Shown: piece by piece, positions 23,811 to 34,583 of the stretch
Position numbering within the stretch: position 1 is the first letter of the stretch
Layout of the letters: every line of letters begins with the position of its first letter
Source of the DNA: Sthenelais limicola
Lineage: Eukaryota; Annelida; Polychaeta; Phyllodocida; Sigalionidae
DNA length: 64,000 bases
NCBI GenBank assembly: GCA_942159475.1
Contig: OW804102.1
Coordinates: 19,720,684-19,784,683 of the forward strand
Direction of reading: 5' to 3'
Notes under the pieces: generated by a model
Told to the model about the DNA's origin: nothing
The model's input: the letters and a program-made list of their open reading frames with translations, nothing else
Database searches by the model: none
Program-made: the position numbers and the translations under genes

Positions 23811-24340
23811 ACCTCACCTTGAAAATGATTTTAGAAAGTAATTCATAACATCTGGGTTCTTTTGGGATATTTTTACCATCTGTACTAGGACTAAACCAGC
23901 TCAGAGAGCTGAGGGTTTTCCTCTGGTGCCTAGAGAAAAGGTTATAAACTGAAGCTGAGACAGGAGTTGAACCCACATCTCTACCACTCCGCATCCCCGC
24001 TATCAACCCAATTCGTCTTCCAGAGCACCACTTCCGCCTATATATATATATATATATACTTTGAACAGAAAATAGGAGGTTATAAATTTACAATTTTACA
24101 CAACAACATCTGTATAAGTTACAAATTGCCGGAGAATTAGTGCAATATCGCCAAAAATCAGCGTCTTCTTGTACTTTATTTAGATCTAAAGGTATTGATG
24201 TAGAACGTTATGAAATGATTACCATTGGTCCAATGTTGATTGTAGTAAAGAAGGGAAAATATTGTTAGCAGAAACTGCCGTTGTAATCCCTCGATTGGTT
24301 GATCTAAAAAGCATTGCTAAATATTTCATAATAATATGAG

Positions 24341-24411
24341 GCATATCGCCGGAAAATGTACAATCGGCAGCTCTACACATTCCCTAAATTCTGCTAATTA
24401 AACTAAAAATG
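24341..24411 (+). mobile_element. MITE family 1, left-end fragment (copy E)
   Basis: CGCCGGAAAATGTACAATCG and GCTCTACACATTC...AATTCTGCTAATTA match the left ends of the 45886 and 47757 copies. The similarity stops near 24411. Confidence 0.7.
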
Positions 24412-25062
24412 TAGTGACCCGGTTTCGTTTGAGGAGGAGAATAGATAATACAAGACACAAGCCTCTATATTATTACTCTGATTTATTGAAGTTCCAAGCA
24501 CAGTCTAGGTGAATACATCCAGTCATATATGAAGGTGTTATAAGTTGACATAACATAAACACTGGTAACAAGATACCAAGAAGTTACAACAAACACACAG
24601 GTATGGATCACAGCTCCACCTGGTGTGAAACGCCGGTTGTATTGAGAGTTCAAGTAAGGTTGGTATATGTAAGTAGTATATGGAGAGTGTATAAGATCTT
24701 TATGGCACTACAAATACCAGATCTGTATATCTGATTATATTTGGCATTTGGCATCCTTTTCAAATTGGGACTGTCCAAACATAGAATGGTGTGTGATGTG
24801 TCCCCTTTATATGATAGTTGTAACTTCATTGTGCCATTTCTATGTAAAAATGAATTTGCATATAAATAATGGTGACTATTTATAATGTAAGTTAACGCTA
24901 TGTGTTGTGATACAATGATCAGATAATTATGGGATTTTAATGTTATATTTTGTTATATAAAATTTACATGTTTTGAATATTGACTATCGCATATGTTCTC
25001 ACACTTCTCAACAAAAATCAATTGGAATATGTGATGGGTCAATTTGTATTGACCAATTACCT

Positions 25063-25335
25063 ATACATAGATTCCACTGACGTCACGGCCGTCGCCATTG
25101 CCTGGGGCTCGTTAGATGTATGCTGCGTTACTTGAAAATACCGTTTTCTGGCTGTTTTAACCTTTTCCAGTTGTAATGTGCCTAAACAAACCCTTCTTGA
25201 TAGGTTAGATTATCTTCATTTAGTGTAGTATTACTCAAGTATCCACCATTGTGAAATTTATCAGCGTTGACCCCGGCAATGGCGGTTAGTAGGGTTCCCC
25301 AGCCACCTGGGTGACGTCATGTGAAATCTATGTAT
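25063..25335. mobile_element. MITE with TIR ATACATAGATT..CACTGACGTCAC
   Basis: ATACATAGATTCCACTGACG at the left is matched by the inverted CGTCATGTGAAATCTATGTA at the right, with one indel and one mismatch. Flanking TA on both sides would suit a TA-targeting transposon. The element carries two GACGTCA/TGACGTCA (CRE-like) sites within its ends. Confidence 0.7.
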
Positions 25336-25534
25336 TACTTTGACCGTAGTAAATTAAAGTGTCCCATATTTCATAGGAATGTGTCCCGATTGTTAATGAT
25401 GGAGTGGTATTCTTTCCATGATGGACCATTATACTTATGGAACCGTAGGAAAATCTATTTCTGTTCAAGTTATCTAGGACAATCTATCTCTGTCCAGCTT
25501 AGCTGAAAGCTTTCTGGAGGAAAACTGAAATAAA

Positions 25535-25746
25535 GGGGTCAAATCGTCAGAAAATGTACAATTTTTACGTTTAGTACGTTCTGATAAATTAGGTTGAAAA
25601 AAATATGATTACTAGCTTTATCTGAATATATTTAGTCTTGCATTGATTCAAGAAGTGTTCCCAGGTATGTTGAACTGTATTTTGAATCTCATTGTCGTGT
25701 ATTATTTGCGAGGATTGGGGAAGGCGAATTGTACATTTTCTGGCGG
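25535..25746 (+). mobile_element. MITE family 1, copy B
   Basis: A full copy running from GGGGTCAAATCGTCAGAAAA to GCGAATTGTACATTTTCTGG. The ends are inverted relative to each other, and the interior is alignable to copy A. Confidence 0.85.
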
Positions 25747-25918
25747 CATCACCTATTTAAATTGTGCCTTCACTTTCATGACAATGCAGATCTTTCGGCT
25801 GCTTTTCTTCATCGCCTGGTAACTATATATTGACAGTTAATTTAGTTTTTTGTCAGGATACTCCCTTCTTTATTCTTTGCGACACCCTTTTTTCTGTTGG
25901 TTTTTTGTTGGTTTTTTG

Positions 25919-25936
25919 CGGGGGGGGGGGGGGGGT
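25919..25936. repeat. Poly-G run
   Basis: About 17 consecutive G residues follow GTTTTTTGC. This is low complexity and a likely assembly or sequencing weak point. Confidence 0.9.
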
Positions 25937-26780
25937 TTGGAGGGATAACTACTATCTAACTTATCTATAGCAGTCGATTTCACTTTGTGGCATACATAAA
26001 AATAATCTTGTATTTCCTTCACAATACAATTTCACATTTAGACTCGTTGCCAAGGAGGGTTTTGTATGGCAACCTTGCAAATATTCCCCCCGAAGAGTTT
26101 ATGAGGGTTTGGCTAGAGGAAGTCATCTACTTTTAGAATCTTGACGATGTCAAGCTAACATCGTTGAGCGTTTTGAGAAATCCAAGATGGCCCGCCAGAT
26201 AGTCGCCAGATAGTCGCCAGATAGCCATTCAACTCTTCTTTAAAATATTATTAACAATGTAATATCAATTTTAAGTCACTTTTTAATTAATGAACGCAAT
26301 ATTACCAATAAGCATCTTTATAAATCATAACAGCATGAGCCTTCTAATCCACATTTATCATTATTTTATTCACGTCTATTGCTGATGTTACCATGGCAAC
26401 AGAGAAGGAGTTACATATTTCACACATTAATTGGTTTCCTTATGATATTTGTGAAGTTGACTGAACACTTATCACTTCATAAACGTGGGAGGAATATGTC
26501 CGTTTGTTGATAATGGGATCGACTTTTTGCACACAGTGCAGGTCTTCCAGAACATCCTAGAGCTGTTCAGATGGAGTGTATACATTTTGATCGATATAAT
26601 GGCATACACTGAAAGACCAGATTATCATCTGATGTGTATCGCCAGTTTTCTAGCATGTAGTCTTTGCTAAATAAAGAATTCATTATTATTATAAGCGTTT
26701 ATAATGTGGAATGTTCTATCTAATCTACTGAGACTAAGTAGCAAGTTGATATCAGGTGGAGGTTTTGGGACTCCCTATAA

Positions 26781-26819
26781 TAGTCAATAAAGCAGTATAT
26801 TATACTGCTTTATTGACTA
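26781..26819. repeat. 39-bp perfect palindrome (one-base centre)
   Basis: All 19 pairs around T26800 are complementary (TAGTCAATAAAGCAGTATA is the left arm). It could extrude a cruciform. No TIR element can be drawn around it. Confidence 0.9.
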
Positions 26820-27030
26820 GTTGTCTCTTCATATACAGTTATATACATAGAGAGAATGGGACGAGCCGGCAATAATCGAACATTTAAAGGACGAGATTCG
26901 TCCACATAAGCACGATGCCGTAGGCTATTGCTATTGCCAGCGAGTTCCATCCTATATTTATTATATGTGCATAAAATTTGATCATATGTCATCAGATATC
27001 ACTGAAAACATATTAAAGAAGCACAGAGAG

Positions 27031-27074
27031 CCCCGCTGCCCCGCTGACAGCCCCGCTGACAGCCCCGCTGACAG
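27031..27074. repeat. Minisatellite, 3 x 12 bp
   Basis: Three perfect CCCCGCTGACAG units follow one partial unit. The sequence is GC-rich in an AT-rich setting. Confidence 0.9.
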
Positions 27075-27272
27075 CCTCGTTAGTATAGGCCTATTTATAT
27101 TGTTAGGTTAAAACGTTCATATTGTGGCCATTTCTTGAGCTACATTAACAAAACTTATATCATTGGATAGAGAATTTAATGCTCTATTTAATGATATGGT
27201 TTTTATTATGTATTTCTATAATCATAGTACCAGAATCATGGGTGGATTACCGATCGCGGGGATTTGTTTACA

Positions 27273-27306
27273 ATGCTTCGCGGAGAGCCAAAGCTCCGCG
27301 AAGCAT
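27273..27306. repeat. GC-rich hairpin, 13-bp stem and 8-nt loop
   Basis: The stem ATGCTTCGCGGAG pairs perfectly with CTCCGCGAAGCAT across AGCCAAAG. This is unusually stable for the local AT content. It is not followed by a T-run, and factor-independent termination is not expected in an animal genome. Confidence 0.85.
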
Positions 27307-28447
27307 ATCAACAGAGCTATTTTTAGACAACTACATTTTTATAGGACGCGTCCTATATGAATATTTTTATAGCACCCCACTTATAGCACCTCTCATATAG
27401 CATGCGCATATAATAAATAGAGTTTCTTTTGATTCTGTGTTCCATAATAATAATTTTGGCTTTCAAGATTTAAGATTTGTTATATTCAGAAAAGACATTA
27501 CATCCAGGATGCTGTTCTCAGTGAATCATTAACAATGTCATTTAACAATATTCGTGTACGTAATACCGTATATCAATATAAATTTAAACAGTCATCTCGG
27601 TAGAAAATAAATTGTATTTGCAGTTTACAATCCACTTTGGTTTTTATATACTTTCACTAAGTGGGGTGTGGGTCTCTGCCTTCCCTGTACGTATGAACGT
27701 TAGATCAGGAGACGCTCTTAAAACTTGGTACAATGTCATATGTATATGCCTGATGTAATTGTATATTATTGGACATGAAAGTAGAAAGATGTGTCTAACT
27801 TTTAAAATTATCTTCATATCTAATTGGATAAACTCTTCATGTGTACCACAATGCTGCCTAACTAAGTTCTCCCGCTAATTGGGACAATCTTATTTTGCCC
27901 ACTTTTGTACCAAGAACTGTCCAATGATTCCTCATTCTAGGTACGATTCTATCCATTAGTGAAAATTACTTTACCATGTGTTAAAATTAAGAATAAATTG
28001 TATGTATAGCATATCGTATTTTTATTGTCCCAATTCCTTCCATCCAACCCTCCTACATGGCAGACTCTATTCAAGTCAACCATGCCTCTCTTAATGGGTT
28101 CAAGGTGGTTTGCCTTAACATATCAGAAGCCTTATGAGTAATCATGAGGAAATTGAAACCTTACTATTTAAATCAAAAATCGATGCGTTGATGCTCTCTG
28201 AAACCTGACAATCTAGCAATGTGTTAGATTGCCAACTTGTCGCTCCAGGTTATGACCTCTATAGATTTGATAGACAACATGGCAAATCTAGAGGAGTGGG
28301 TCTAGCATACCTGCCAGAAAAATAATTTAAAAGTGGACTGTACCGTGTATATGCTAAGCTCGATCATAGTACTTTAGATTTAGAACTCCAAGGTGTAAAG
28401 ATAAGCGAAGCTGTCAATCACAAAATCTAGGATTATTTTAACCTATA

Positions 28448-29001
28448 TATAGATGCCAAGTGTCCCGATTTTTCCGGGATAGTCCCGGAAATCAGCCCTG
28501 TGTCCCGCGTCCCGCCGGCAGACAACTTTGTCCCGGAAAAATGTCATTTTGACCAGATAATATTTAACCCCTAAAATTACTTAAAATGCACCAGAGATCC
28601 AGCAAAATCTCTTAGCTTCTGGGGCCCCAGACCCCACGCCTCATGGGTTGAGATACATGTGGTACAATTAAGTTGTCCTTGGATCTGCTAGATAGAAGTG
28701 GAAAATCTATAAAATTGTAGCACTGAAGTCTCTAAGGAAATTATGCCGAAAATACACCAAAGCCACCATTCTTCATGTAAAACTAAAAGTAAAAAATTGT
28801 AAAAGTACAAGTCTATATTTTTTTTAAGCGAATCAAAGTAAGAAGTTTGTATTATCATTTGGACAATATTTAACCCCCAAAAATGCTTAAAATGCACCAG
28901 AGAGCAAAGAAAACCCTCTGGCTCTGGCTCTGGCCCAGACCCCACGCCTTAATGGCTGGGATAGTGTCCCGCAAGCCTGACTAAAATAGTTGGCATCTAT
29001 A
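28448..29001. mobile_element. 554-bp MITE nested in the LINE endonuclease
   Basis: The terminal inverted repeats are TATAGATGCCAA (28448-28459) and TTGGCATCTATA (28990-29001), with TA-rich target sequence at the junction. Excising the element restores the LINE reading frame T-Y-I-F-S-P-S-E-K exactly. Inside, 28558-28660 and 28863-28965 are direct copies about 305 bp apart (AATATTTAACCCC, AAAATGCACCAGAGA and CCCAGACCCCACGCC in the same order). The ends are rich in GTCCCG words. Confidence 0.85.
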
Positions 29002-29525
29002 TTCTCCCCCAGCGAGAAATATGCCCCTGCACTGACAGTGCTTCAAGATATTATGGATGCTATACCCACAAACTATGAACGTTACATTCTTGGGGAGTTT
29101 TATATTAATTACAATGACCATTCCACCATGAGCAAAGAGCTCCCTAAATTTTCCCAAACAAACCATTTAAGACAATTGATAAATGAACCAACCAGAACTA
29201 CCTCCTCTAACGTTACTGCCAATATTTTAGATCGTGTACACAAATTCCAACCATATCGTCTCCTCCGGAATTCTTAACTTGAACATTTCTGATCACAAAC
29301 CAAAGTTTCTCATCAGAAAGAAACTAAATCCCTGTCTCTGTCTCCATCTCTCTAACTTTTCCTCTCAAATTCCCTGTCTCTATCTTTTACATTCAGTCTA
29401 CCTCTCTGTCTCCGCCCTCCTCCTTCTATCCCCCCCCCCCTCCCCTCTGCTTCCACCTCCTCCTCTCTCCATTCCCACAGTTTAAAGTTTAAACCTCTTT
29501 ATTACCGTTTTTCCTTTCATGATTA

Positions 29526-29874
29526 GGCAAAAAAAAATAGGTGTGTTTCCGATTTATCTGGCTGAAAACTAGGTAGGGGGGGTAACTTTTTTTTTTGTTA
29601 ATTTTTTTTGTTTGGAAACCACCTCCCAGGAACTGAAAAAATGTCTTTTTCATAACAATAGTTGTTTTGAACATGGGAAATGTGCTTTTTGACAGTTTTG
29701 GGTTAGGAAAACCCGTTTTCCTGCTTTTATAAGCTTTTTTTGTCAAAAAATCCAAAAAAAGTAAGATATGATGGGGAAAAAATCAGGTATGTTAAAAAAA
29801 CGTTCAGGTAGGGTAAGGTTTTTCTAGGTAGGGGGGGTAAATCGGAAACACACCTATTTTTATTTTTTTTTGCC
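29526..29874. mobile_element. 349-bp PIF/Harbinger-like MITE with TTA target duplication
   Basis: The left end (29526 on) begins GGCAAAAAAAAATAGGTGTG and continues TTTCCGATTTA. The right end is its inverted copy and ends TTTTTGCC at 29874. TTA immediately flanks both sides (29523-29525 and 29875-29877). A three-base TWA duplication is the known PIF/Harbinger preference. The interior has poly-T runs and TAGGTAGGGGGGGTAA near each end, in direct orientation. It has no coding capacity. Confidence 0.85.
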
Positions 29875-31484
29875 TTACTCTAAAAGTACCCTCTTTCCCT
29901 CTCTCTGTATCTCCCTTCCCAAACTTTTCTCTCAAATTCCTTCACCTACCGTCTCTATTTTTTACATGCTATCTCCCTCCCCGTCTCGCCCCACATAGAT
30001 AGTCAGCCTATCTCAACAGTACCGCTGTTAAACTAACAGTAGCGATAGCACTAAAGGGTCAGCATCAGCCTGACTACTCCCCACCTCGATCTTTCTCCTT
30101 CTTTCCCCCCTTCCGTGTTCCAAACATGCATATTCATTCCCATCTTTCTGCTCTCCAACCGCCTGTACACTGTACAATGTCGTCACTCGAGGAAGTATTC
30201 TCGGACCATGTCTCTTCATTATTTTTACCAATGATTTAATTAAATACAACTTTAAAGGTATGCTCCCCCTTGAATAATAGAGATGATTTCTGTGTAGTGA
30301 ATTCCATTCTGGAGAAACTTTCCAACTGGGCTAGGAATAACTCACTCATAATTAATGCTAAAAAAACAAAAATATTGATATTTAACAATTCCAATACGGG
30401 CAACCCATGTAGACACAGTAATTGTCTGAGAAACTTCCAGATAAGTAATCAAAAAATTGATATTGTCTAGGAATTTAAATAGTTGGGTGACTATTTAGAC
30501 TCAAGTTAGGATTTTCTAAGCATACATATTATATATTTTTTTTAAAAGATTTTATTCATACTTGGTGATACAGATCCCCATTTCGGGGTTTATTCGTTTG
30601 CCCCAAGTATCTGTTATTTACAGAGATATGTGATAGTCCCACTTATATACCTGAATGAAGAGAAATTATGTAGGAGTTGCTGTCAGCAACTGTGGGGCAT
30701 TGCGAATCTTCCCGGGGGCGCGACGCACAGAATGCAGGACTAGTTATACAAGCTTATACACGTGTAGGATATAATGTAGACTTTTATTTCTAGGTAGGTT
30801 TTGCACATTCCTTCTATTCTGTCAACCGACAGTTCTTCCAGAAAGGCCGAGGGCGAAGTCCCAAGTAAAATATTAAACACGAGAAAGCGCTGCACCAAGT
30901 TTCAGTGCATTCCAATAAGGATTATGTAAACTTTGACCGAAATATATTTTTTTCGGTATTTATAACGTATTTTACATTGGGACACATCGGTGCCTATATA
31001 TATCATCAATATTTCGAATATTTGATCTTACTATTTATATTCGTAGAATTCGCTGAGCTGTAATCAAATAATTACAAAAAGATAGTAATAAATAGTGCTT
31101 GTAAATAGATTAAAATAGATTATGACCATCCTACCGTCATATTAATTGATGTTCGGAGTGATGGTCGTTACAAAGGGTTTAACACTGTGCTTGAATTGTA
31201 ATAAACAAATATTAGGATATAATCATGTGCTTGATACAAATTCTTTTTTAAAATGTTGTGAATTGGTGGTAAAACATAATCAATGTGCCCATTCGATCTC
31301 ACAAGCTATCATAATGTACATGATCATAACATTGTTCTCCATGCAATGTGGCGTTATTTATAACACGTAGAAATCCTATGGATTCAATGTAACAACCAAA
31401 ACACTAAATCCAGCTTTCATTGATAATCTGTAAAATCGATTTACCCAACGTTAGCCAAAGATACTTTTATATCGGCAATTTATA

Positions 31485-31592
31485 GCACTGTGTCCGGCAG
31501 GGCTTGAAACCCTCCCTAATTGTTGGGAGTTTAGACCCGCCGACATTATCCACAGATAAATAAAAGTACAACAACAACAACAACAACAAATA
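31485..31592 (+). mobile_element. SINE-like dispersed repeat with (ACA)n tail, copy 1
   Basis: GGGAGTTTAG, CCGCCGA, a short gap, then GATAAATAAAAGT and (ACAACA)n at 31570-31589. The reverse-oriented copy at 33123-33240 shares the same elements in the same order. Shared sequence that ends in a simple-repeat tail is the pattern of retroposed short elements. The 5' boundary is not defined. Confidence 0.6.
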
Positions 31593-33122
31593 AGATACAG
31601 TGGTATTGGTTTTTTTTAATTCCCATGTGTTGGTTCTGGAAAGAAAATAAATGTTTCACCTGAGGAAATATTATATTGAGACTGGAATCCGAGGAACATG
31701 TGCAAGTGGTGCCATATCTATTTCAAATATTATCATTTGTCTCTATAATATTATGTGTTATATGAACATTGATCTGCTCAGTGTCGCATGAGCACCTGCC
31801 ATGACGACCAGGCATGGGTAGGAGAGGTGGGTGGCATTGTCTTGTGCATAATCTTTTTCCCTTTCCTCCTCAAGGGCACATCTTTTGTATTTCATCTAAT
31901 GTTTATTGGGAGGATGTAATTACAGTGAATGTCTGATAGCATTAGCCACTTATTTAGAATGAAAATAATGCGCTTATGTTCCTACTCACTTGGGGAAAGT
32001 GATGTTTTGTATTTTCACCGTTAACATGGGGGAGGAGAGGTATAGTTTATGACAGGTTAATTAAACAACGGTGATTTCTCTCTGATCTCGATGTGTGGGA
32101 GAAGGAATACCATTAGTTCCTGTAAATCACTTCACATCCTCATAAAAACCAGCTGGGCCATGGACGTCGCCTCCCTCACCCCAACTTGGGGGAAAGTTCC
32201 TCCTGTTTTAGCTTCAATCCTCGGTATTTCTTTTACCACATACAATTAATTAAGAAATCGGGTAGCCGACGTTGAATGATACTTAAATGACCACAAAACC
32301 CCCTTCCCTCTTTCCCCTTCCCTCTTTCCCCTTCCCTCTTCCCATTGCAGCAGCACGACAGGCCTGAGATGTATTTAAAGGGGGAATACAATTATCTTTA
32401 CATGTTGGTAGTGTTGGAATGAAATGAATTGTTATGAAAAATAGATTAATTTAATATAATGTTTAGCCTTTGCACTATGGAAGATTTATGGTAAACTGTA
32501 GCTATTATGACTTGCTGATTTGTACTATAATTGCATATGTGCGACGGGCGTGTAATGAAGAGAGGAAAGCAGTAGTGCCGTTTGGGCGTGAGAAGCAGTT
32601 TAATGAACACCCAATCAATATACATAGCAATACAATACATAAAAAAAACATTGGTTGAGCGAGCGGAGAAACCCCCTGTGACGTCATAGTCGGAGGTAAA
32701 CATATACACGTGGCGCAATATAGGCGTTGTGATGCCAACTCCCCTATTGTTCCCATCCAAACTAAGTTTCGTCAATTCATTTTGAAGAACAAAAATAATA
32801 AACCTCTTTAATTCCTACTTGGGAAGATAACCCACCATGCATCTGCTCTCCACGTACAATTAAGAGATGCTGATAATTTTTATCTCAAATTTCTGAACTC
32901 TCGTTTAAATTGCAGGCAATGTTGTCCCCGCTTAATCATAGCTGATAGGGTATAATTATCCACTTGAAAAAGTGTTTGAATCATTATTGCGTCCAAGCTG
33001 CAGTCTTCCATGAAAGGTTGGATTAAAAAAGAATATGCATTGGTTCAATAAAAGCTAATAAATCCAGTACCCCATAGCGCATTTGGAACTCGTTGTGATT
33101 GTTGCCACAACCGGTCCTATTT

Positions 33123-33126
33123 TGAG

Positions 33127-33160
<34 letters not shown>

Positions 33161-33240
33161 AACTTTTATTTGTCAATTATACAAAGCGACACTATCGGTG
33201 GGAACTAAACTCCCTACACGAGGTTTATTATTTTGAGTAA
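33123..33240 (-). mobile_element. SINE-like dispersed repeat with (ACA)n tail, copy 2
   Basis: On the minus strand GGGAGTTTAGTTCCCACCGA, then TTGACAAATAAAAGTT and (ACA)n of about 35 bp. It is the opposite orientation of the copy at 31485. Confidence 0.6.
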
Positions 33241-34123
33241 GGGGGTAGAGAACTTTTCTACCCGTTCGTGTGTGTTTACATTCTAATGGAGCGATTGGAA
33301 AACCCTTTTGCCCATGCTGACTGAGTTTATGTTGAAAACACAGTTAATGTGGTTCTCATTTTTCATGTATCCTCCATCAACCCTGAGCAATAGCGCTGTA
33401 GGGTGACACCATTTTCTTCTTCACTCCCCATCCCTAAATCATATATTTAGCCAATACAATGAATACAGAGTACTGTTATAAGCGCCTTTTATTCTTTATG
33501 GAAGATCCATATTTCTTATGTAATATTGCGTGATCCATTATAAATAGTAATAATTCATGTTCACATGTCATGGAACTACGATATGTGCGTCGCTTACATC
33601 ATTAGTGGTCATAGTTACGTCCACGTACAAAATCAACTCTACCATCTATCAATGAAAGACATTGTTAAGAATATGATTCCTTAAGGTATTGGATCTATAG
33701 AAGAGTTATGTAATATGTGAGTATATTAAAGCTGGCATTTATGCTTTATATGTTGAATTACATTTCGTACTGAACGGGACCAGTGAAGATATAATGAAAT
33801 TAGGCCTAGATATAAGGCCAAATAGAATTTGAAATAAATGAGGCGAAATAGAAATTTAAATAAATGAGTTGTCTCGTTATATATTACTTTATTCTGTTAA
33901 TTGTCTTGCATCGGTCAAAAACATTTCTCTTGACATTGGGTTTCTGATCGTGAAATCCAAATAAACATGTATGTATACATGTATAGATAAAACACATTTA
34001 TGTTATATGAACCTAATTTTCCTGTCAGTGCTCGACCTAAAAATAGCCGAGGTCATTGTTGTAACGGCCGATGCTGGTCACAGACAATTAGCGCATTATA
34101 CTATAGGCTTCCAATACCATTCT

Positions 34124-34161
34124 TATCTGATTTAAGAGGTTGCAACCTCTTAAATCAGATA
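34124..34161. repeat. 38-bp perfect palindrome
   Basis: The left arm TATCTGATTTAAGAGGTTG is followed directly by its exact reverse complement, with no spacer. It lies 5 bp from an even longer palindrome and about 420 bp upstream of the oxidase start codon. Confidence 0.95.
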
Positions 34162-34166
34162 TATCA

Positions 34167-34238
34167 GGTATGATATATAAATTAGCGCAGTCTAGGGTCA
34201 CATGTGACCCTAGACTGCGCTAATTTATATATCATACC
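34167..34238. repeat. 72-bp perfect palindrome
   Basis: All 36 pairs match, centred on TCACATGTGA at 34202/34203. The left arm begins GGTATGATATATAAATTAGC and ends CTAGGGTCACA. It is spacer-free. The part ATTAGCGCA also occurs singly at about 34087. Likely origins are fold-back synthesis, a very compact inverted element, or an assembly error. Confidence 0.95.
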
Positions 34239-34583
34239 AACCTCTAGAAATGTATAATAAATAGTATATTTTCAATCAGATTAGCTTTTTTTAAACAGTG
34301 GCTTTGATCATTTTAGTAGTAAAAGCATGCATCCTTTTATAGTGATCTTCAATACAAACCATGCCTTTCTATTTACCTAGATAAGTCGTGTAGAATGTAG
34401 GTCGGGAACACCCCCATTGGTGACATACTTTCCACCGCTTCATTCTCCAATTTCTATCTGTAAATTGGATGCATTTTAATGGAACGTCTCGGTCTGAATT
34501 CTTACACAACTATACTTTAACTTACGGTTGGGATCTCGGAGCGTATACCAACTTATTTCCGCACAATACAGGAAAGAGAAAGA

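Larger units (their letters stand above)
28080..30480 (+). mobile_element. Decayed APE-class LINE (CR1/Jockey-like) with nested insertions
   Basis: The endonuclease part reads NGFKVVCLNI, KSKIDALMLSET (the next Trp codon is TGA), APGYDLYRFDRQHGKSRGVG, and after the nested element SPSEKYAP, YILGEFYINYNDHSTMS, INEPTRTTSS, and finally ISDHKP near 29300. The RT remains are TRGSILGPCLFIIFTNDLIK at about 30188-30250 and NWARNNSLIINAKKTKILIF at about 30330-30390. The first RT blocks are missing, and 29330-30180 is instead pyrimidine-rich DNA and a MITE. Several stops and frameshifts show it is inactive. Confidence 0.85.
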
